The position numbers and the translations under genes are program-made. A model generated the notes under the pieces. The model did no database searches. It was not told the DNA's origin and saw nothing but the letters and a program-made list of their open reading frames with translations. 64,000 bases of DNA, taken from the NCBI RefSeq assembly GCF_014207955.1, contig NZ_JACHLK010000008.1, forward strand, positions 269,486 to 333,485, read 5' to 3'. Below, piece after piece: positions 53,806 through 64,000 of the stretch. The stretch comes from Acidovorax soli (lineage in GTDB: Bacteria; Pseudomonadota; Gammaproteobacteria; Burkholderiales; Burkholderiaceae_C). Position 1 is the stretch's first letter, and each line of letters starts with the position of its first letter.

Positions 53806-54917
53806 CAGACATCTCCAGGGTGGGCGGGCTGCTCCGAGGCGGCCAGCGGTATCGACAGTGTGAGGCAGGTTCCCTTGCCCGGCTGGGTGCTGACATCGAG
53901 CCAGCCGCCCACCGTGCGCGCGCGCTCGTGCAGGCCCTTGATCCCGAAGGCCTTGGGCTTGTCGGCCAGTTGCGCGACGTCGAAGCCGCAGCCATCATCG
54001 GCTATCTCCACGGTCAGCACCCCTTCATGATCGGACAGATCGATATGCACCTTGCCAGCCTGGGCGTATTTGGCGATGTTGGTCAGCGCCTCCTGCGCCG
54101 TGCGGTAGGCCACCAGCCGGACATCGCCGGGCACGTCGATCGCCTCGCCGCTGGCCGTGACCTGGGTGCGCACGGCGCTGCGGCGCTCGAAGCCTGCCGC
54201 CAGCCACTGTACCGCCGCGACCAGCCCCTGCTCCAGGATGGGCGGGCGCAGGTTCATCATGATGCGCTGGCTGGCACCGATGGCGTGTTGCAACATGTCC
54301 GAAGCACTGGCCAGGTGGTCCTGTGTGGCCGGGTCCTCGGCGTGCCGGCCGATCCAGGCCAGGTCCACGCGCACGGCGGTGAGCGCGCCGCCGATGTCGT
54401 CATGGATCTCCCGCGCAATGGAGGCGCGTTCCTGTTCGATGGAGGTCTGCAGGTGCTCGGTGAGTTCCGCCAGGCGCTGCTGGGAGGCCGCCAGCTCGGC
54501 CACGGCGCGTTCGCGGTCCTGGCGCGCCTGGTGCACCTCGATGGCCCGGGTGACCACATGCGGCAGGCGGGCAATGTCATCCTTTAGCAGGTAGTCGGAG
54601 AAGCCCAGGCGCATGGCATCCACGGCCGCGGCCTCGCCAATCGCCCCGGACAGCAGTACAAAGGGCACCGGTGTTGCTAATTTAGCCACATGCGCCCATG
54701 CGTCGAGCGCAGTGAATCCTTGCAGTCTGTAGTCGGCAAGGATCAAATCAAAGGACTCGCTGCGGGTAAGGTCGCAAAATTCCTGCAGGGTATCGACCTG
54801 CTGGAGGCTGCAATCGAGCTTGGCACGCTGCAAAGTGAGCCTGGCAAGAACATGGTCTGCCAGCGAATCCTCCAGGTGCAGAAGGCGTAAGGGATGGCCT
54901 GCTACTGTCATGACCAT
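53802..54917 (-). CDS. REC-HisKA_3 sensor histidine kinase
   Basis: The 371-residue protein has no membrane segments. It starts with a receiver domain (about 8-125, acceptor D62 in LADYRLQGF), then a coiled-coil helix. A HisKA_3 dimerisation domain follows, with the phospho-accepting H172 in AREIHDDIGGALTAV, and then a HATPase domain with TAQEALTNIAKYA and ADDGCGFD. So it is a cytoplasmic kinase whose input is probably phosphorylation by another kinase. The ATG at 54917 is a choice among several; the frame is open to 55025, and no clear ribosome site was seen. Confidence 0.88.
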   Translation of the reverse strand: MVMTVAGHPLRLLHLEDSLADHVLARLTLQRAKLDCSLQQVDTLQEFCDLTRSESFDLILADYRLQGFTALDAWAHVAKLATPVPFVLLSGAIGEAAAVDAMRLGFSDYLLKDDIARLPHVVTRAIEVHQARQDRERAVAELAASQQRLAELTEHLQTSIEQERASIAREIHDDIGGALTAVRVDLAWIGRHAEDPATQDHLASASDMLQHAIGASQRIMMNLRPPILEQGLVAAVQWLAAGFERRSAVRTQVTASGEAIDVPGDVRLVAYRTAQEALTNIAKYAQAGKVHIDLSDHEGVLTVEIADDGCGFDVAQLADKPKAFGIKGLHERARTVGGWLDVSTQPGKGTCLTLSIPLAASEQPAHPGDVW

Positions 54918-55102
54918 ATGAGCGCTATCATAGGATACAAATTGGAACAAACAAGCGGTGTTTGTCCCTGTAGGGTGGGTGAGAAGGCTATCGTCCAATA
55001 GAACGCAATGTCGGGGTTTTTGCAAGGGTTGGCGGGGTCTGCCAGCGCGGGCTGCCTGTTACAAGGCCCGGACCCTGGTCTGCTTGTTGCTATGGAGAAA
55101 CA

Positions 55103-55549
55103 ATGCAATCTACGCTATCAACATCAACTGGGCCGGCAGTTCAGGTTCCGGTCATGGTGGCAGCAGAACTGCAGGATTCCCTGCTGGTCGTCATGCACGA
55201 CCTGCACCGCCTGGAAGGCTTGTTGAACCATGCCACGGACAACCTGCTGGAGCGCTTTGGCGAAGCCAATGCGGTCCTGAACGATGCCTTCGTGGCGGAT
55301 TCGCCCGAGCTGGCGGCCGCGCGCGATGCGCTGCGCAGTGCCGTCACCGAGCTGCAGTTCCAGGACATGGCTTCACAGCTCATCTGGCACACCACCAAGG
55401 TGCTGCAGGGCTGCGCGTTCCGACTGGCCTCCGAGGCCATGGGACATGAAGAGGGCGAGGAGGCTGCCCCGTTTGCCGAAATGGCACCGGATCGGCCCAA
55501 TCCGGTCACGCAAAGCGAGATGGATGCCGGTTCCATTGATCTATTTTGA
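55103..55549 (+). CDS. CheZ-like small chemotaxis protein (putative CheY phosphatase)
   Basis: I do not recognise an established family for this 148-residue helical protein. Its key feature is ELQFQDMASQLIWHTTKVL (about 83-101): D88-M-A-S-Q92 matches the DxxxQ catalytic motif of CheZ (DFHDLTGQ in the CheZ of this window). The N-terminal half has an amphipathic helix with LHRLEGLLNHATDNLLERFGEAN. The C-terminus GSIDLF resembles that of CheD (GSVDLF). It is the first gene of the operon that continues with cheY and cheA; GGAGA precedes the ATG. Phosphatase function is inference. Confidence 0.75.
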   Translation: MQSTLSTSTGPAVQVPVMVAAELQDSLLVVMHDLHRLEGLLNHATDNLLERFGEANAVLNDAFVADSPELAAARDALRSAVTELQFQDMASQLIWHTTKVLQGCAFRLASEAMGHEEGEEAAPFAEMAPDRPNPVTQSEMDAGSIDLF

Positions 55550-55598
55550 AGCGGGCATCGCTGGTTCACCTATATATTCAAGTCAGTTGGAGTCCTAA

Positions 55599-55961
55599 AT
55601 GCAATCGATACTTGCCGTAGATGATTCACCGTCCATGCGGAAAATGGTGTCCTTCACCCTCACCGGTGCCGGCTACCACGTGGTGGAGGCGGTGGATGGG
55701 CAAGATGCCCTGGAAAAGGCCGAGAGCCACGACATCCACCTGGTGCTGGCCGACCAGAACATGCCCCGGCTCGACGGCATAGGCCTCACGCGCAAACTGC
55801 GCGAGCACCCCAAGTTCAAGACCATCCCCATCCTGATCCTGACCACCGAATCGAGTGACCAGATGAAACAGGCGGGACGCTCGGCCGGTGCCACCGGTTG
55901 GCTGGTCAAGCCGTTCGATCCCAACCGCTTGATCGAAGTCATCCAGAAGGTGATCCGTTGA
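55599..55961 (+). CDS. cheY: CheY-like response regulator of the cheA operon
   Basis: The 120-residue single REC domain has the acidic pocket D8-D9, phospho-acceptor D52 (LADQNMP), the conserved LTTESS and LVKPFDP near the end. It is more like the single-domain regulators that head betaproteobacterial cheA operons than the enterobacteria-like CheY at 23667-24053. It may be a phosphate sink or adaptation module, or a second motor regulator. It lies 49 bases after the CheZ-like gene and 40 before cheA. Confidence 0.93.
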   Translation: MQSILAVDDSPSMRKMVSFTLTGAGYHVVEAVDGQDALEKAESHDIHLVLADQNMPRLDGIGLTRKLREHPKFKTIPILILTTESSDQMKQAGRSAGATGWLVKPFDPNRLIEVIQKVIR

Positions 55962-56001
55962 AACGCGCGCACGGGCACCACCACGTATAAAGGAGCCGAC
56001 C

Positions 56002-58140
56002 ATGGCTGAAAGCTATCAAGAGGGATCAGGGGCAGGCGGTGCTGACTTCGATCTGAGCCAGTTCTACCAGATCTTTTTTGAAGAAGCGGGCGAGAACCTG
56101 GACCAGATGGAGCAGATGCTGCTCGACCTGGACCTGAGCGCTGCGAACGACGAAGAGCTCAACGGCATCTTCCGCTGCGCGCACTCGATCAAGGGCGGGG
56201 CCGCCACCTTCGGCTTCTCCGATGTGGCCGAGCTGACCCACCAGATGGAGTCGCTGCTCGACCGGCTGCGCCGCCACGAACTGCAGCCCATCCCGCAGAT
56301 GGTCGATGTGCTGCTCGAATCGGCCGATGCCTCGCGCAGCCTGCTGGCGCGCCACCAAGCCGGCGGGCAGGGCGAGGCCGTGTCCACCACCTCCCTGGTC
56401 AAGCGCATCAGCGAACTGGCCGCGGGCGTGGTCCCTGAGGACGCACCCGCACCCGTTGCCGCCCCTGCTCCAGCGCCTGCCCCGGTGGTGGCTGCGCCCG
56501 CCCCGGCCCCCAAGGCCCATGTGCCTGGCCAGCCGCGCAAGCTGCAGATCCACATCGGCCCGCTGGACAAGACCGAGCAGGCCGACACCATCAAGGAGCT
56601 GTTCCGCGACATCCCCGGCCTGGGCTCGATCAGCGACCTGCCCAGCACGCAGACCGGCGTGCGCATGTTCGCGGTGGAGACCACCTCGTCCACCGACGAC
56701 CTGCTCGACCTGTTTGCCTTCCATGTCTCCAAGGAGCATGTGCGCTTCATCGAGGGCGACGAGGCGCCCGCAGCCGCTGCTGCGGCCGAGGTCGACCCCG
56801 ACCAGGCCATCCATGAAAGCGAGCCGCCGGCCGGTGGGGCCGATGTGGCCTACGGTTTCTTCTCGGACGCGCCCGGCGCCCCGAGCGCCTCGGCGCCTGC
56901 TGCCGGTGCGGCCGCCAAGCCTTCGGCGAAGGCGGCGGCTGCGGCAGAGCCCAAGGCTGCGGCCCAGGCCCAGATGGAGTCCACGACCATCCGCGTCGCG
57001 GTCAACAAGGTCGACCAGCTCATCAACCTGGTGGGCGAGCTCGTGATCACCCAGGCCATGCTGGCGCAGAACAGCCGCGGGCTGGACGCCGGCGCCTACC
57101 AGCAGCTGCTGGCCGGCCTGGCCGACCTGGACCGCAACACACGGGACCTGCAGGAATCGGTGATGTCGATCCGCATGATCCCGATGTCCATCGTGTTCAG
57201 CCGCTTCCCGCGCATGCTGCGCGACCTGGCCAACAAGCTGGGCAAGAAGGTCGAGCTGGTCACGCTGGGCGAAGCCACCGAACTGGACAAGGGCCTGGTC
57301 GAGAAGATCACCGACCCGCTGACCCACCTGGTGCGCAACAGCTGCGACCATGGCATCGAGATGCCCGCCGAGCGCCTGGCCAAGGGCAAGCCCGAGCTGG
57401 GCACCATCACCCTGTCAGCCTCGCACCAGGGCGGCTCCATCGTCATCGAGGTGCGCGACGACGGCCGCGGCCTGTCGCGCGAGAAGATCCTGCGCAAGGC
57501 GCAGGAACGGGGCCTGGATGTGTCCGACCAGATGAGCGATGCCGACGTCTGGCAGCTGATCTTCGCGCCCGGCTTCTCCACTGCCGAAGAGGTCACCGAC
57601 GTCTCGGGCCGCGGCGTGGGCATGGACGTGGTCAAGCGCAACATCGCAGCCCTGAACGGCTCGGTCGAGGTGGATTCCGCCGAAGGCTATGGCATGAAGG
57701 TCTCGGTGCGCCTGCCGCTCACGCTGGCCATCATGGATGGCATGTCGGTCGGTGTGGGCGACGAGGTCTACATCCTGCCGCTGTCCTCGGTGGTGGAGTC
57801 CTTCCAGGTCAATGCCGACGATGTCAGCACCGTGGCCCAGGGCTCGCAGCTGGTCAAGGTGCGCGACGAGTACATGCCTGTCATTGCGCTGGAGAAGATC
57901 TTCCAGGTGCCGCGTTTCGACCTCAACAAGTCGAGCAACATCATGGTGGTGGTGGAGGCGGACGGCAGCCGCGTGGCGCTGCTGGTCGACGAGCTCCTGG
58001 GCCAGCACCAGGTGGTGGTGAAGAATCTGGAGACCAACTACCGCAAGGTACCCAACGTCTCGGGCGCCACCATCCTGGGCGATGGCACGGTGGCGCTGAT
58101 TCTGGACACGGGCGGCCTGGTGCGCCGGGCCCGCCACTGA
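56002..58140 (+). CDS. cheA: Chemotaxis histidine kinase CheA
   Basis: CheA phosphorylates CheY and CheB in response to chemoreceptors. The 712-residue protein has an Hpt domain with H61 in AHSIKGGAATFGF and an Ala/Pro linker (about 145-180). A P2-like CheY/CheB-binding part (about 184-255) and another linker follow, then the H-kinase dimer (about 325-400), HATPase with LTHLVRNSCDHGIE and the DVSGRGVGMDVVKRNI motif, and a CheW-like C-terminal domain. Length is usual for this group. AAGGAG precedes the ATG. Confidence 0.97.
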   Translation: MAESYQEGSGAGGADFDLSQFYQIFFEEAGENLDQMEQMLLDLDLSAANDEELNGIFRCAHSIKGGAATFGFSDVAELTHQMESLLDRLRRHELQPIPQMVDVLLESADASRSLLARHQAGGQGEAVSTTSLVKRISELAAGVVPEDAPAPVAAPAPAPAPVVAAPAPAPKAHVPGQPRKLQIHIGPLDKTEQADTIKELFRDIPGLGSISDLPSTQTGVRMFAVETTSSTDDLLDLFAFHVSKEHVRFIEGDEAPAAAAAAEVDPDQAIHESEPPAGGADVAYGFFSDAPGAPSASAPAAGAAAKPSAKAAAAAEPKAAAQAQMESTTIRVAVNKVDQLINLVGELVITQAMLAQNSRGLDAGAYQQLLAGLADLDRNTRDLQESVMSIRMIPMSIVFSRFPRMLRDLANKLGKKVELVTLGEATELDKGLVEKITDPLTHLVRNSCDHGIEMPAERLAKGKPELGTITLSASHQGGSIVIEVRDDGRGLSREKILRKAQERGLDVSDQMSDADVWQLIFAPGFSTAEEVTDVSGRGVGMDVVKRNIAALNGSVEVDSAEGYGMKVSVRLPLTLAIMDGMSVGVGDEVYILPLSSVVESFQVNADDVSTVAQGSQLVKVRDEYMPVIALEKIFQVPRFDLNKSSNIMVVVEADGSRVALLVDELLGQHQVVVKNLETNYRKVPNVSGATILGDGTVALILDTGGLVRRARH

Positions 58141-58196
58141 TTCGGGTGCGATGCGTCCATGGAATGCATGCGCCCAGCTAACAAGGAGAACGCACC

Positions 58197-58685
58197 ATGA
58201 GTGTGATCGGTAAGACTGCAGACAGCGCGCCGACCGGTGCGCGCGAATACCTGACCTTCCGGCTGGACCAGGAAGAGTACGGCATCGACATCCTGAAGGT
58301 TCAGGAGATCCGCGGCTACGAGCCGCCGACGCGCATCGCCAATGCGCCCGAATTCATCAAGGGCGTGACCAACCTGCGCGGCACCATCGTGCCCATCGTG
58401 GACATGCGCCTGAAGTTCAACTGCGCGCAGGCCGACTACAACAGCTTCACGGTGGTCATCATCCTGAACCTGCGCAACCGCGTGGTCGGCATCGTGGTGG
58501 ACTCGGTCAGCGACGTGATGGAACTCACGCCCGAGAGCATCCGCTCGGCACCCGACATCGAAAGTGCCATCGACAACAGCTGCATCCTGGGGCTGGGGTC
58601 GGTGGGTGAGCGCATGCTGATTCTGCTGGACATCGAGAAGCTGATGTCCAGCGTGGACATGGGATTGGTGACGGCGGCGGAGTAA
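58197..58685 (+). CDS. cheW: Chemotaxis coupling protein CheW
   Basis: CheW couples CheA to receptors. The 162-residue protein has the usual SH3-like fold pattern: [24 protein letters not shown], then [27 protein letters not shown] and [13 protein letters not shown]. Length is close to E. coli CheW (167). It lies 56 bases after cheA with an AAGGAG ribosome site. Confidence 0.97.
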   Translation: MSVIGKTADSAPTGAREYLTFRLDQEEYGIDILKVQEIRGYEPPTRIANAPEFIKGVTNLRGTIVPIVDMRLKFNCAQADYNSFTVVIILNLRNRVVGIVVDSVSDVMELTPESIRSAPDIESAIDNSCILGLGSVGERMLILLDIEKLMSSVDMGLVTAAE

Positions 58686-58780
58686 GAGCGCCAACGCTTT
58701 CCCAGCCAGGTGGATGGCCGCAAGCCAAACTGCAGACAGGGGTCTGCAGGCCTTTTGGAGCGAAATGGACTTCCGAGCGG

Positions 58781-59692
58781 ATGATCAAAATGATGCCCCA
58801 GACCACCAGTGTTTCCTCGGCCGGCGCGCGTGCTGCCGCCGCAGCTGCTGCCAGCGCTCCCGCACCGTCGGGCCCGCTGGCGCAGGGGCGTGAATTCGTA
58901 TGGACCAACGCGGATTTCGCGCGCGTGCAGTCGCTGATCTACCAGCGTGCCGGCATCAGCCTGCACGATGGCAAGCACGCCATGGTCTACAGCCGGCTCT
59001 CGCGCAGGCTGCGCGATACGGGGTACAACAGCTTCCATGACTACCTGAGCTGGCTGGAAAAGCACGACGGTCCCGAGTGGCAGGAGTTCATCAACGCCCT
59101 CACGACCAACCTCACGGCCTTCTTCCGCGAGCAGCACCACTTCGAGATCTTCGCCACGCTGCTGCGCAGCAAGCCGGCCAACACGCCCTGGAAGGTGTGG
59201 TGCAACGCGGCCTCCACGGGTGAAGAGCCTTATTCCATCGTCATGACGGCCTTCGAGGCGCTGGGGGCCAATGCCTCCTTCAAGCTCACGGCCAGCGACA
59301 TCGACTCCAAGGTGCTGGCCACGGCGGCCCAGGGGGTCTACCGGCTCGACAACCTCAAGGGGCTGGGGCCCGAGCGCCTGCAGAAGTTCTTCCTGAAGGG
59401 CAAGGGTGGCAACGATGGCATGGTGCGGGCCAAGCCCGAGCTGCGCCGGGCCATCGAATTCATGAGCGTGAACCTGATCCGCGACGACTGGCCGTTCAAG
59501 GACCCGTTTGACGTGGTGTTCTGCCGCAACGTGATGATCTACTTCGATGCACCCACCCAGCGCAAGGTGCTGGAGCGCATCCACCGCGTGCTCAAGCCCG
59601 GTGGCATGCTGTTCGTGGGGCATGCGGAGAATTTCAGCGAGTCGCGCGATCTGTTCACCCTGCGTGGCAAGACGGTCTATGAACGCCGGTGA
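58781..59692 (+). CDS. cheR: Chemoreceptor methyltransferase CheR
   Basis: CheR methylates glutamates of chemoreceptors using SAM. The 303-residue protein has an Ala/Pro-rich N-terminal tail (about 1-40), the N-terminal CheR helical domain (IYQRAGISLHDGKHAMVYSRLSRRLR), TTNLTAFFREQHHFEIF, the SAM motif VWCNAASTGEEPYSIVM, and FDVVFCRNVMIYFD. The start is uncertain: ATGs at 58781, 58790 and 58793 are all possible. Confidence 0.95.
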   Translation: MIKMMPQTTSVSSAGARAAAAAAASAPAPSGPLAQGREFVWTNADFARVQSLIYQRAGISLHDGKHAMVYSRLSRRLRDTGYNSFHDYLSWLEKHDGPEWQEFINALTTNLTAFFREQHHFEIFATLLRSKPANTPWKVWCNAASTGEEPYSIVMTAFEALGANASFKLTASDIDSKVLATAAQGVYRLDNLKGLGPERLQKFFLKGKGGNDGMVRAKPELRRAIEFMSVNLIRDDWPFKDPFDVVFCRNVMIYFDAPTQRKVLERIHRVLKPGGMLFVGHAENFSESRDLFTLRGKTVYERR

Positions 59693-59737
59693 TCCGCTCC
59701 CCAGTTCACCCATAGGAACTTGTTCCAGACAGCTCCC

Positions 59738-60493
59738 ATGACCAATTACCAATCCGGCCCCACGCCCAACACCTTCACGCCCGGTGCCGCAGCTGCCGCA
59801 TCGGGAGCGCCGGAGCGCCGACGGGCGCCACGCATCGCACCGCTGAGCGCGGACATCTATGCCTCCAGCACGGCACCGCGCGAGTCCTCGCTCAGCGAGC
59901 TCAAGGCCCGTTCCAGAAAGCCCGGCGAGGCCTCCTTCTTCTACCTGGACCACCACTTCCAGCACAACGCCGTGAAGGTGCTGCCCGGCGAGTATTTCGT
60001 GGCCGATGAAAGCATGGTCATCATGACGGTGCTGGGCTCGTGCATTGCCGCCTGCCTGTGGGACAGCCGGGCCCATGTCGGTGGCATGAACCACTTCATG
60101 CTGCCCGATGGCGACCTGGCCGATGCCTCGGGCCGTTATGGCTCGTACGCCATGGAATTGCTCATCAACGAGATGCTCAAGCTGGGCGCGCGGCGCGAAA
60201 CCATGCAGGCCAAGATCTTTGGCGGGGCGCAGGTGATGCACAATTTCACCACCATGAATGTGGGTGAACGCAACACCACCTTCGTGCTCAACTACCTGCA
60301 CACGGAGCGCATCCCCATCGTCTCGGAGGACGTGCTGGACATCTATCCCCGCAAGGTGGTGTTTTTCCCGGTCACGGGCAAGGCCATGGTCAAGCGTCTG
60401 GCCCATGCCCATCCCGAGACCCTGGAGGAAGTGCGTGGGAATGCCGCGACGGTGGCCAAGAGCACTTCGGGTGGCTCTGTGGATCTGTTTTGA
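59738..60493 (+). CDS. cheD: Chemoreceptor glutamine deamidase CheD
   Basis: CheD deamidates receptor glutamines. The 251-residue protein has a disordered N-terminal 60 residues. The catalytic domain follows, with C102 in VLGSCIAACLWD, H119 in GGMNHFMLP, and AKIFGGAQVM. The last residues SGGSVDLF resemble those of the CheZ-like protein. The ATG at 59738 is chosen over a TTG at 59720. It lies 45 bases after cheR and 35 before cheB. Confidence 0.95.
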   Translation: MTNYQSGPTPNTFTPGAAAAASGAPERRRAPRIAPLSADIYASSTAPRESSLSELKARSRKPGEASFFYLDHHFQHNAVKVLPGEYFVADESMVIMTVLGSCIAACLWDSRAHVGGMNHFMLPDGDLADASGRYGSYAMELLINEMLKLGARRETMQAKIFGGAQVMHNFTTMNVGERNTTFVLNYLHTERIPIVSEDVLDIYPRKVVFFPVTGKAMVKRLAHAHPETLEEVRGNAATVAKSTSGGSVDLF

Positions 60494-60528
60494 TTGACTG
60501 ATGAAGACGAAGAAAGCCTGAGCGAACA

Positions 60529-61635
60529 ATGAGCAGGAAAATCCGGGTGATCGTGGTGGACGATTCGGCGCTGGTCCGCAGTCTGCTGTCGGAGATCATC
60601 AACCGGCAGCGGGACATGGAGTGCATCGGCACAGCCAACGACCCCTTGGTGGCGCGCGAAATGATCCGGGAAATGAACCCGGACGTGATCACGCTCGACG
60701 TCGAAATGCCGCGCATGGACGGCATCGACTTCCTCGGCCGCCTGATGCGCCTGCGGCCCATGCCGGTGGTGATGATCTCCACGCTGACCGAGCGCGGGGC
60801 CGAGGTGACCATGAAGGCCCTGGAGCTCGGTGCCATCGACTTCGTGGCCAAGCCCCGGGTGGGCCTGGCCAGCGGCCTCAATGACCTGGCCAGCCAGATC
60901 GTGGACAAGATCCGCGTGGCGGCCGTGGCCCAGGTGCGCCGCGCCGCGCCGCGCGAGGCCGCGGCATCTGCGCCACATGCGTCCGGTGCGGGTGCGGCGG
61001 CACCGGCGGCCCCCACCACGCTGCTGGGCCGCCTGTCCACCGAAAAGCTGATCTGCATCGGTGCCTCCACGGGCGGTACCGAGGCCATCAAGGAGGTGCT
61101 GGTGCACATGCCCGCCGACTCGCCGGGCATCGTGATCACCCAGCACATGCCACCAGGCTTCACCACCAGCTTCGCGGCACGGCTCAACGGCCTGTGCCAG
61201 ATCACGGTGAAGGAAGCCGTGAACGGCGAACGCATCCTGCCCGGCCACGCCTACATCGCACCGGGCGGCACGCAGTTCCATGTGGCGCGCAGCGGTGCCA
61301 ATTACGTGGCCGTGGTGGACGATGGCCCGCCGGTCAATCGCCACAAGCCTTCGGTGGAGGTGCTGTTCAAATCCTGTGCCGCCGTGGTTGGGCGCAATGC
61401 CTTCGGCATCATGCTCACGGGCATGGGCAACGACGGCGCCGCTGCCATGCGCGAGATGAAGGACGCCGGCAGCTACAACTACGTGCAGGACGAGGCGACC
61501 TGCATCGTCTTCGGCATGCCGCGCGAAGCCATTGCCCATGGCGCATCGGATGAGGTGCTGCCGCTGGGCCAGATCGCCCCGGCCCTGGTCGCGCGCCTGC
61601 GCGGCGCGACCGATCGCCTGCACCACAGAATCTAA
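60529..61635 (+). CDS. cheB: Chemoreceptor methylesterase CheB
   Basis: CheB demethylates receptors and is activated by CheA. The 368-residue protein has a REC domain (D11-D12 and acceptor D57 in [11 protein letters not shown]), a short Ala-rich linker (about 138-162), and the esterase domain with the catalytic triad S180 (IGASTGG), H206 (THMPPG-like QHMPPG) and D302 (GMGNDGA). Length matches the family. It is the last gene of the chemotaxis operon. Confidence 0.97.
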   Translation: MSRKIRVIVVDDSALVRSLLSEIINRQRDMECIGTANDPLVAREMIREMNPDVITLDVEMPRMDGIDFLGRLMRLRPMPVVMISTLTERGAEVTMKALELGAIDFVAKPRVGLASGLNDLASQIVDKIRVAAVAQVRRAAPREAAASAPHASGAGAAAPAAPTTLLGRLSTEKLICIGASTGGTEAIKEVLVHMPADSPGIVITQHMPPGFTTSFAARLNGLCQITVKEAVNGERILPGHAYIAPGGTQFHVARSGANYVAVVDDGPPVNRHKPSVEVLFKSCAAVVGRNAFGIMLTGMGNDGAAAMREMKDAGSYNYVQDEATCIVFGMPREAIAHGASDEVLPLGQIAPALVARLRGATDRLHHRI

Positions 61636-61786
61636 CCCCCCTGAGTCGCCTTCGGCGCCATCCCCCCAGGGGGACGCCACCCGTGGCCTGGCAAAGCCAG
61701 TTCCACGGTGGCGCTGGTTTCAGGGCATGCCTTTGGGCTGGTCGCACCCCAGGCACACCAACGCGGCCTCCCGCTTCGCCGTGGGG
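61636..61786. repeat. GC-rich intergenic palindromes between cheB and uup
   Basis: The 151-base gap between convergent genes has CCCCCTGAGTCGCC-TTC-GGCG and CCCCCCAGGGGGA, related in style to copies A-D but not clearly homologous along their length. Further on, CCGTGGCCTGGC and GCCAGTTCCACGG form an imperfect inverted repeat. It may act as a bidirectional terminator or be a diverged member of the repeat family. Confidence 0.45.
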
Positions 61787-63694
<1,908 letters not shown>

Positions 63695-64000
63695 AGGGGG
63701 AGGATTATCGAGGGCCCGCGCACTTTGCAGGTGTCGAGGGGCTGAGGCACCCTGTGGTGGCCCCCCCCTGGGGCCCTACGCCAGGTGGCCTGGCTCCCCG
63801 GGGAGGCTTGGCCGTGCCTGCTGCGATGCACTGCTCTGCGTTGTTCTCTGTATATAGAGAGGGCCCCTTTGGGGATGGTCCGGATGCAGTGCGTGCTGTC
63901 GCCGCTCTCACTTTTCTTCCCACTTCTTGCGCGGCCCCTCAAAACAGTGCTATAGTCGAGGGCTTCGCTGCACGGAGGTCCTTGTTGGGATGATCTGGGT
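63695..64000 (+). promoter_or_regulatory. Right-edge intergenic region with sigma-70-like promoter
   Basis: No gene was recognised here. TTGCGC (63927-63932), 18 bases, TATAGT (63951-63956) looks like a housekeeping promoter pointing out of the window. GC-rich palindromes lie around 63752-63806 (CCCCTGGGG and CTCCCCGGGGAG), and TATATAGAGAGGGCCCC lies near 63851. The downstream gene is outside the window. Confidence 0.45.

Noticed and set aside
63950..64000. tRNA or rRNA start at the right edge
   Set aside because: A good promoter-like element is present but the last 45 bases match no tRNA or rRNA 5' end that I recognise.

Overview
The window is a high-GC stretch of chromosome holding almost a complete flagellar and chemotaxis locus. 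Gene content, codon use and protein features fit a betaproteobacterium of the order Burkholderiales, most like the Comamonadaceae (Acidovorax/Delftia type). That assignment is inferred from the proteins and not from any marker gene; no rRNA or tRNA gene was seen.

Layout. A cardiolipin synthase (26-1498) and an HDOD-domain signalling protein (1696-2928) lie at the left edge. The rod/hook/filament-junction genes flgB-flgL run leftward (14449 to 2996), interrupted between flgH and flgI by an unrecognised secreted protein. flgA, flgM and flgN run rightward. The leftward block flhB-flhA-flhF-flhG-like-fliA (22844-16572) encodes the export gate, the placement GTPase, a degenerate MinD-like partner and sigma-28. 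Then, still leftward, come motA-motB-cheY-cheZ (25934-23030).

From 26145 to 34979 lies a rightward group that looks like a flagellin-glycosylation island: a TPR/GT41 glycosyltransferase, CDP-glucose pyrophosphorylase, CDP-glucose 4,6-dehydratase, a 3,5-epimerase-like protein, a NovU/TylC3-type C-methyltransferase, an FkbM methyltransferase, a reductase and an acetyltransferase. It abuts two near-identical flagellin genes in divergent orientation (35096-36577 minus, 36910-38391 plus), followed by fliD, fliS and fliT.

The export/switch genes follow: fliE (leftward) and fliF-G-H-I-J-K-L-M-N-O-P-Q-R (41789-53160). A leftward NarL-type response regulator and REC-HisKA_3 kinase pair (53176-54917) comes next. 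It precedes a rightward chemotaxis operon: a CheZ-like small protein, cheY, cheA, cheW, cheR, cheD and cheB (55103-61635). The window ends with a leftward Uup-type ABC-F ATPase.

How it works together. Fli/Flh proteins build the basal body and export gate, Flg proteins build rod and hook, and FlgM holds FliA until hook completion. FliA then drives late genes; good sigma-28 promoters are visible before flgM and the second fliC. MotAB power the motor, and CheA/W/R/B/D with two CheYs and two phosphatase-like proteins steer it. The master regulators flhDC and any chemoreceptor gene are not in the window.

The most interesting points are the sugar island, the divergent flagellin inverted repeat, the small DxxxQ phosphatase-like protein beside cheY, the FlhG-like protein without a Walker A motif, the orphan secreted protein inside the flg operon, and a family of structured intergenic repeats with co-varying stems.
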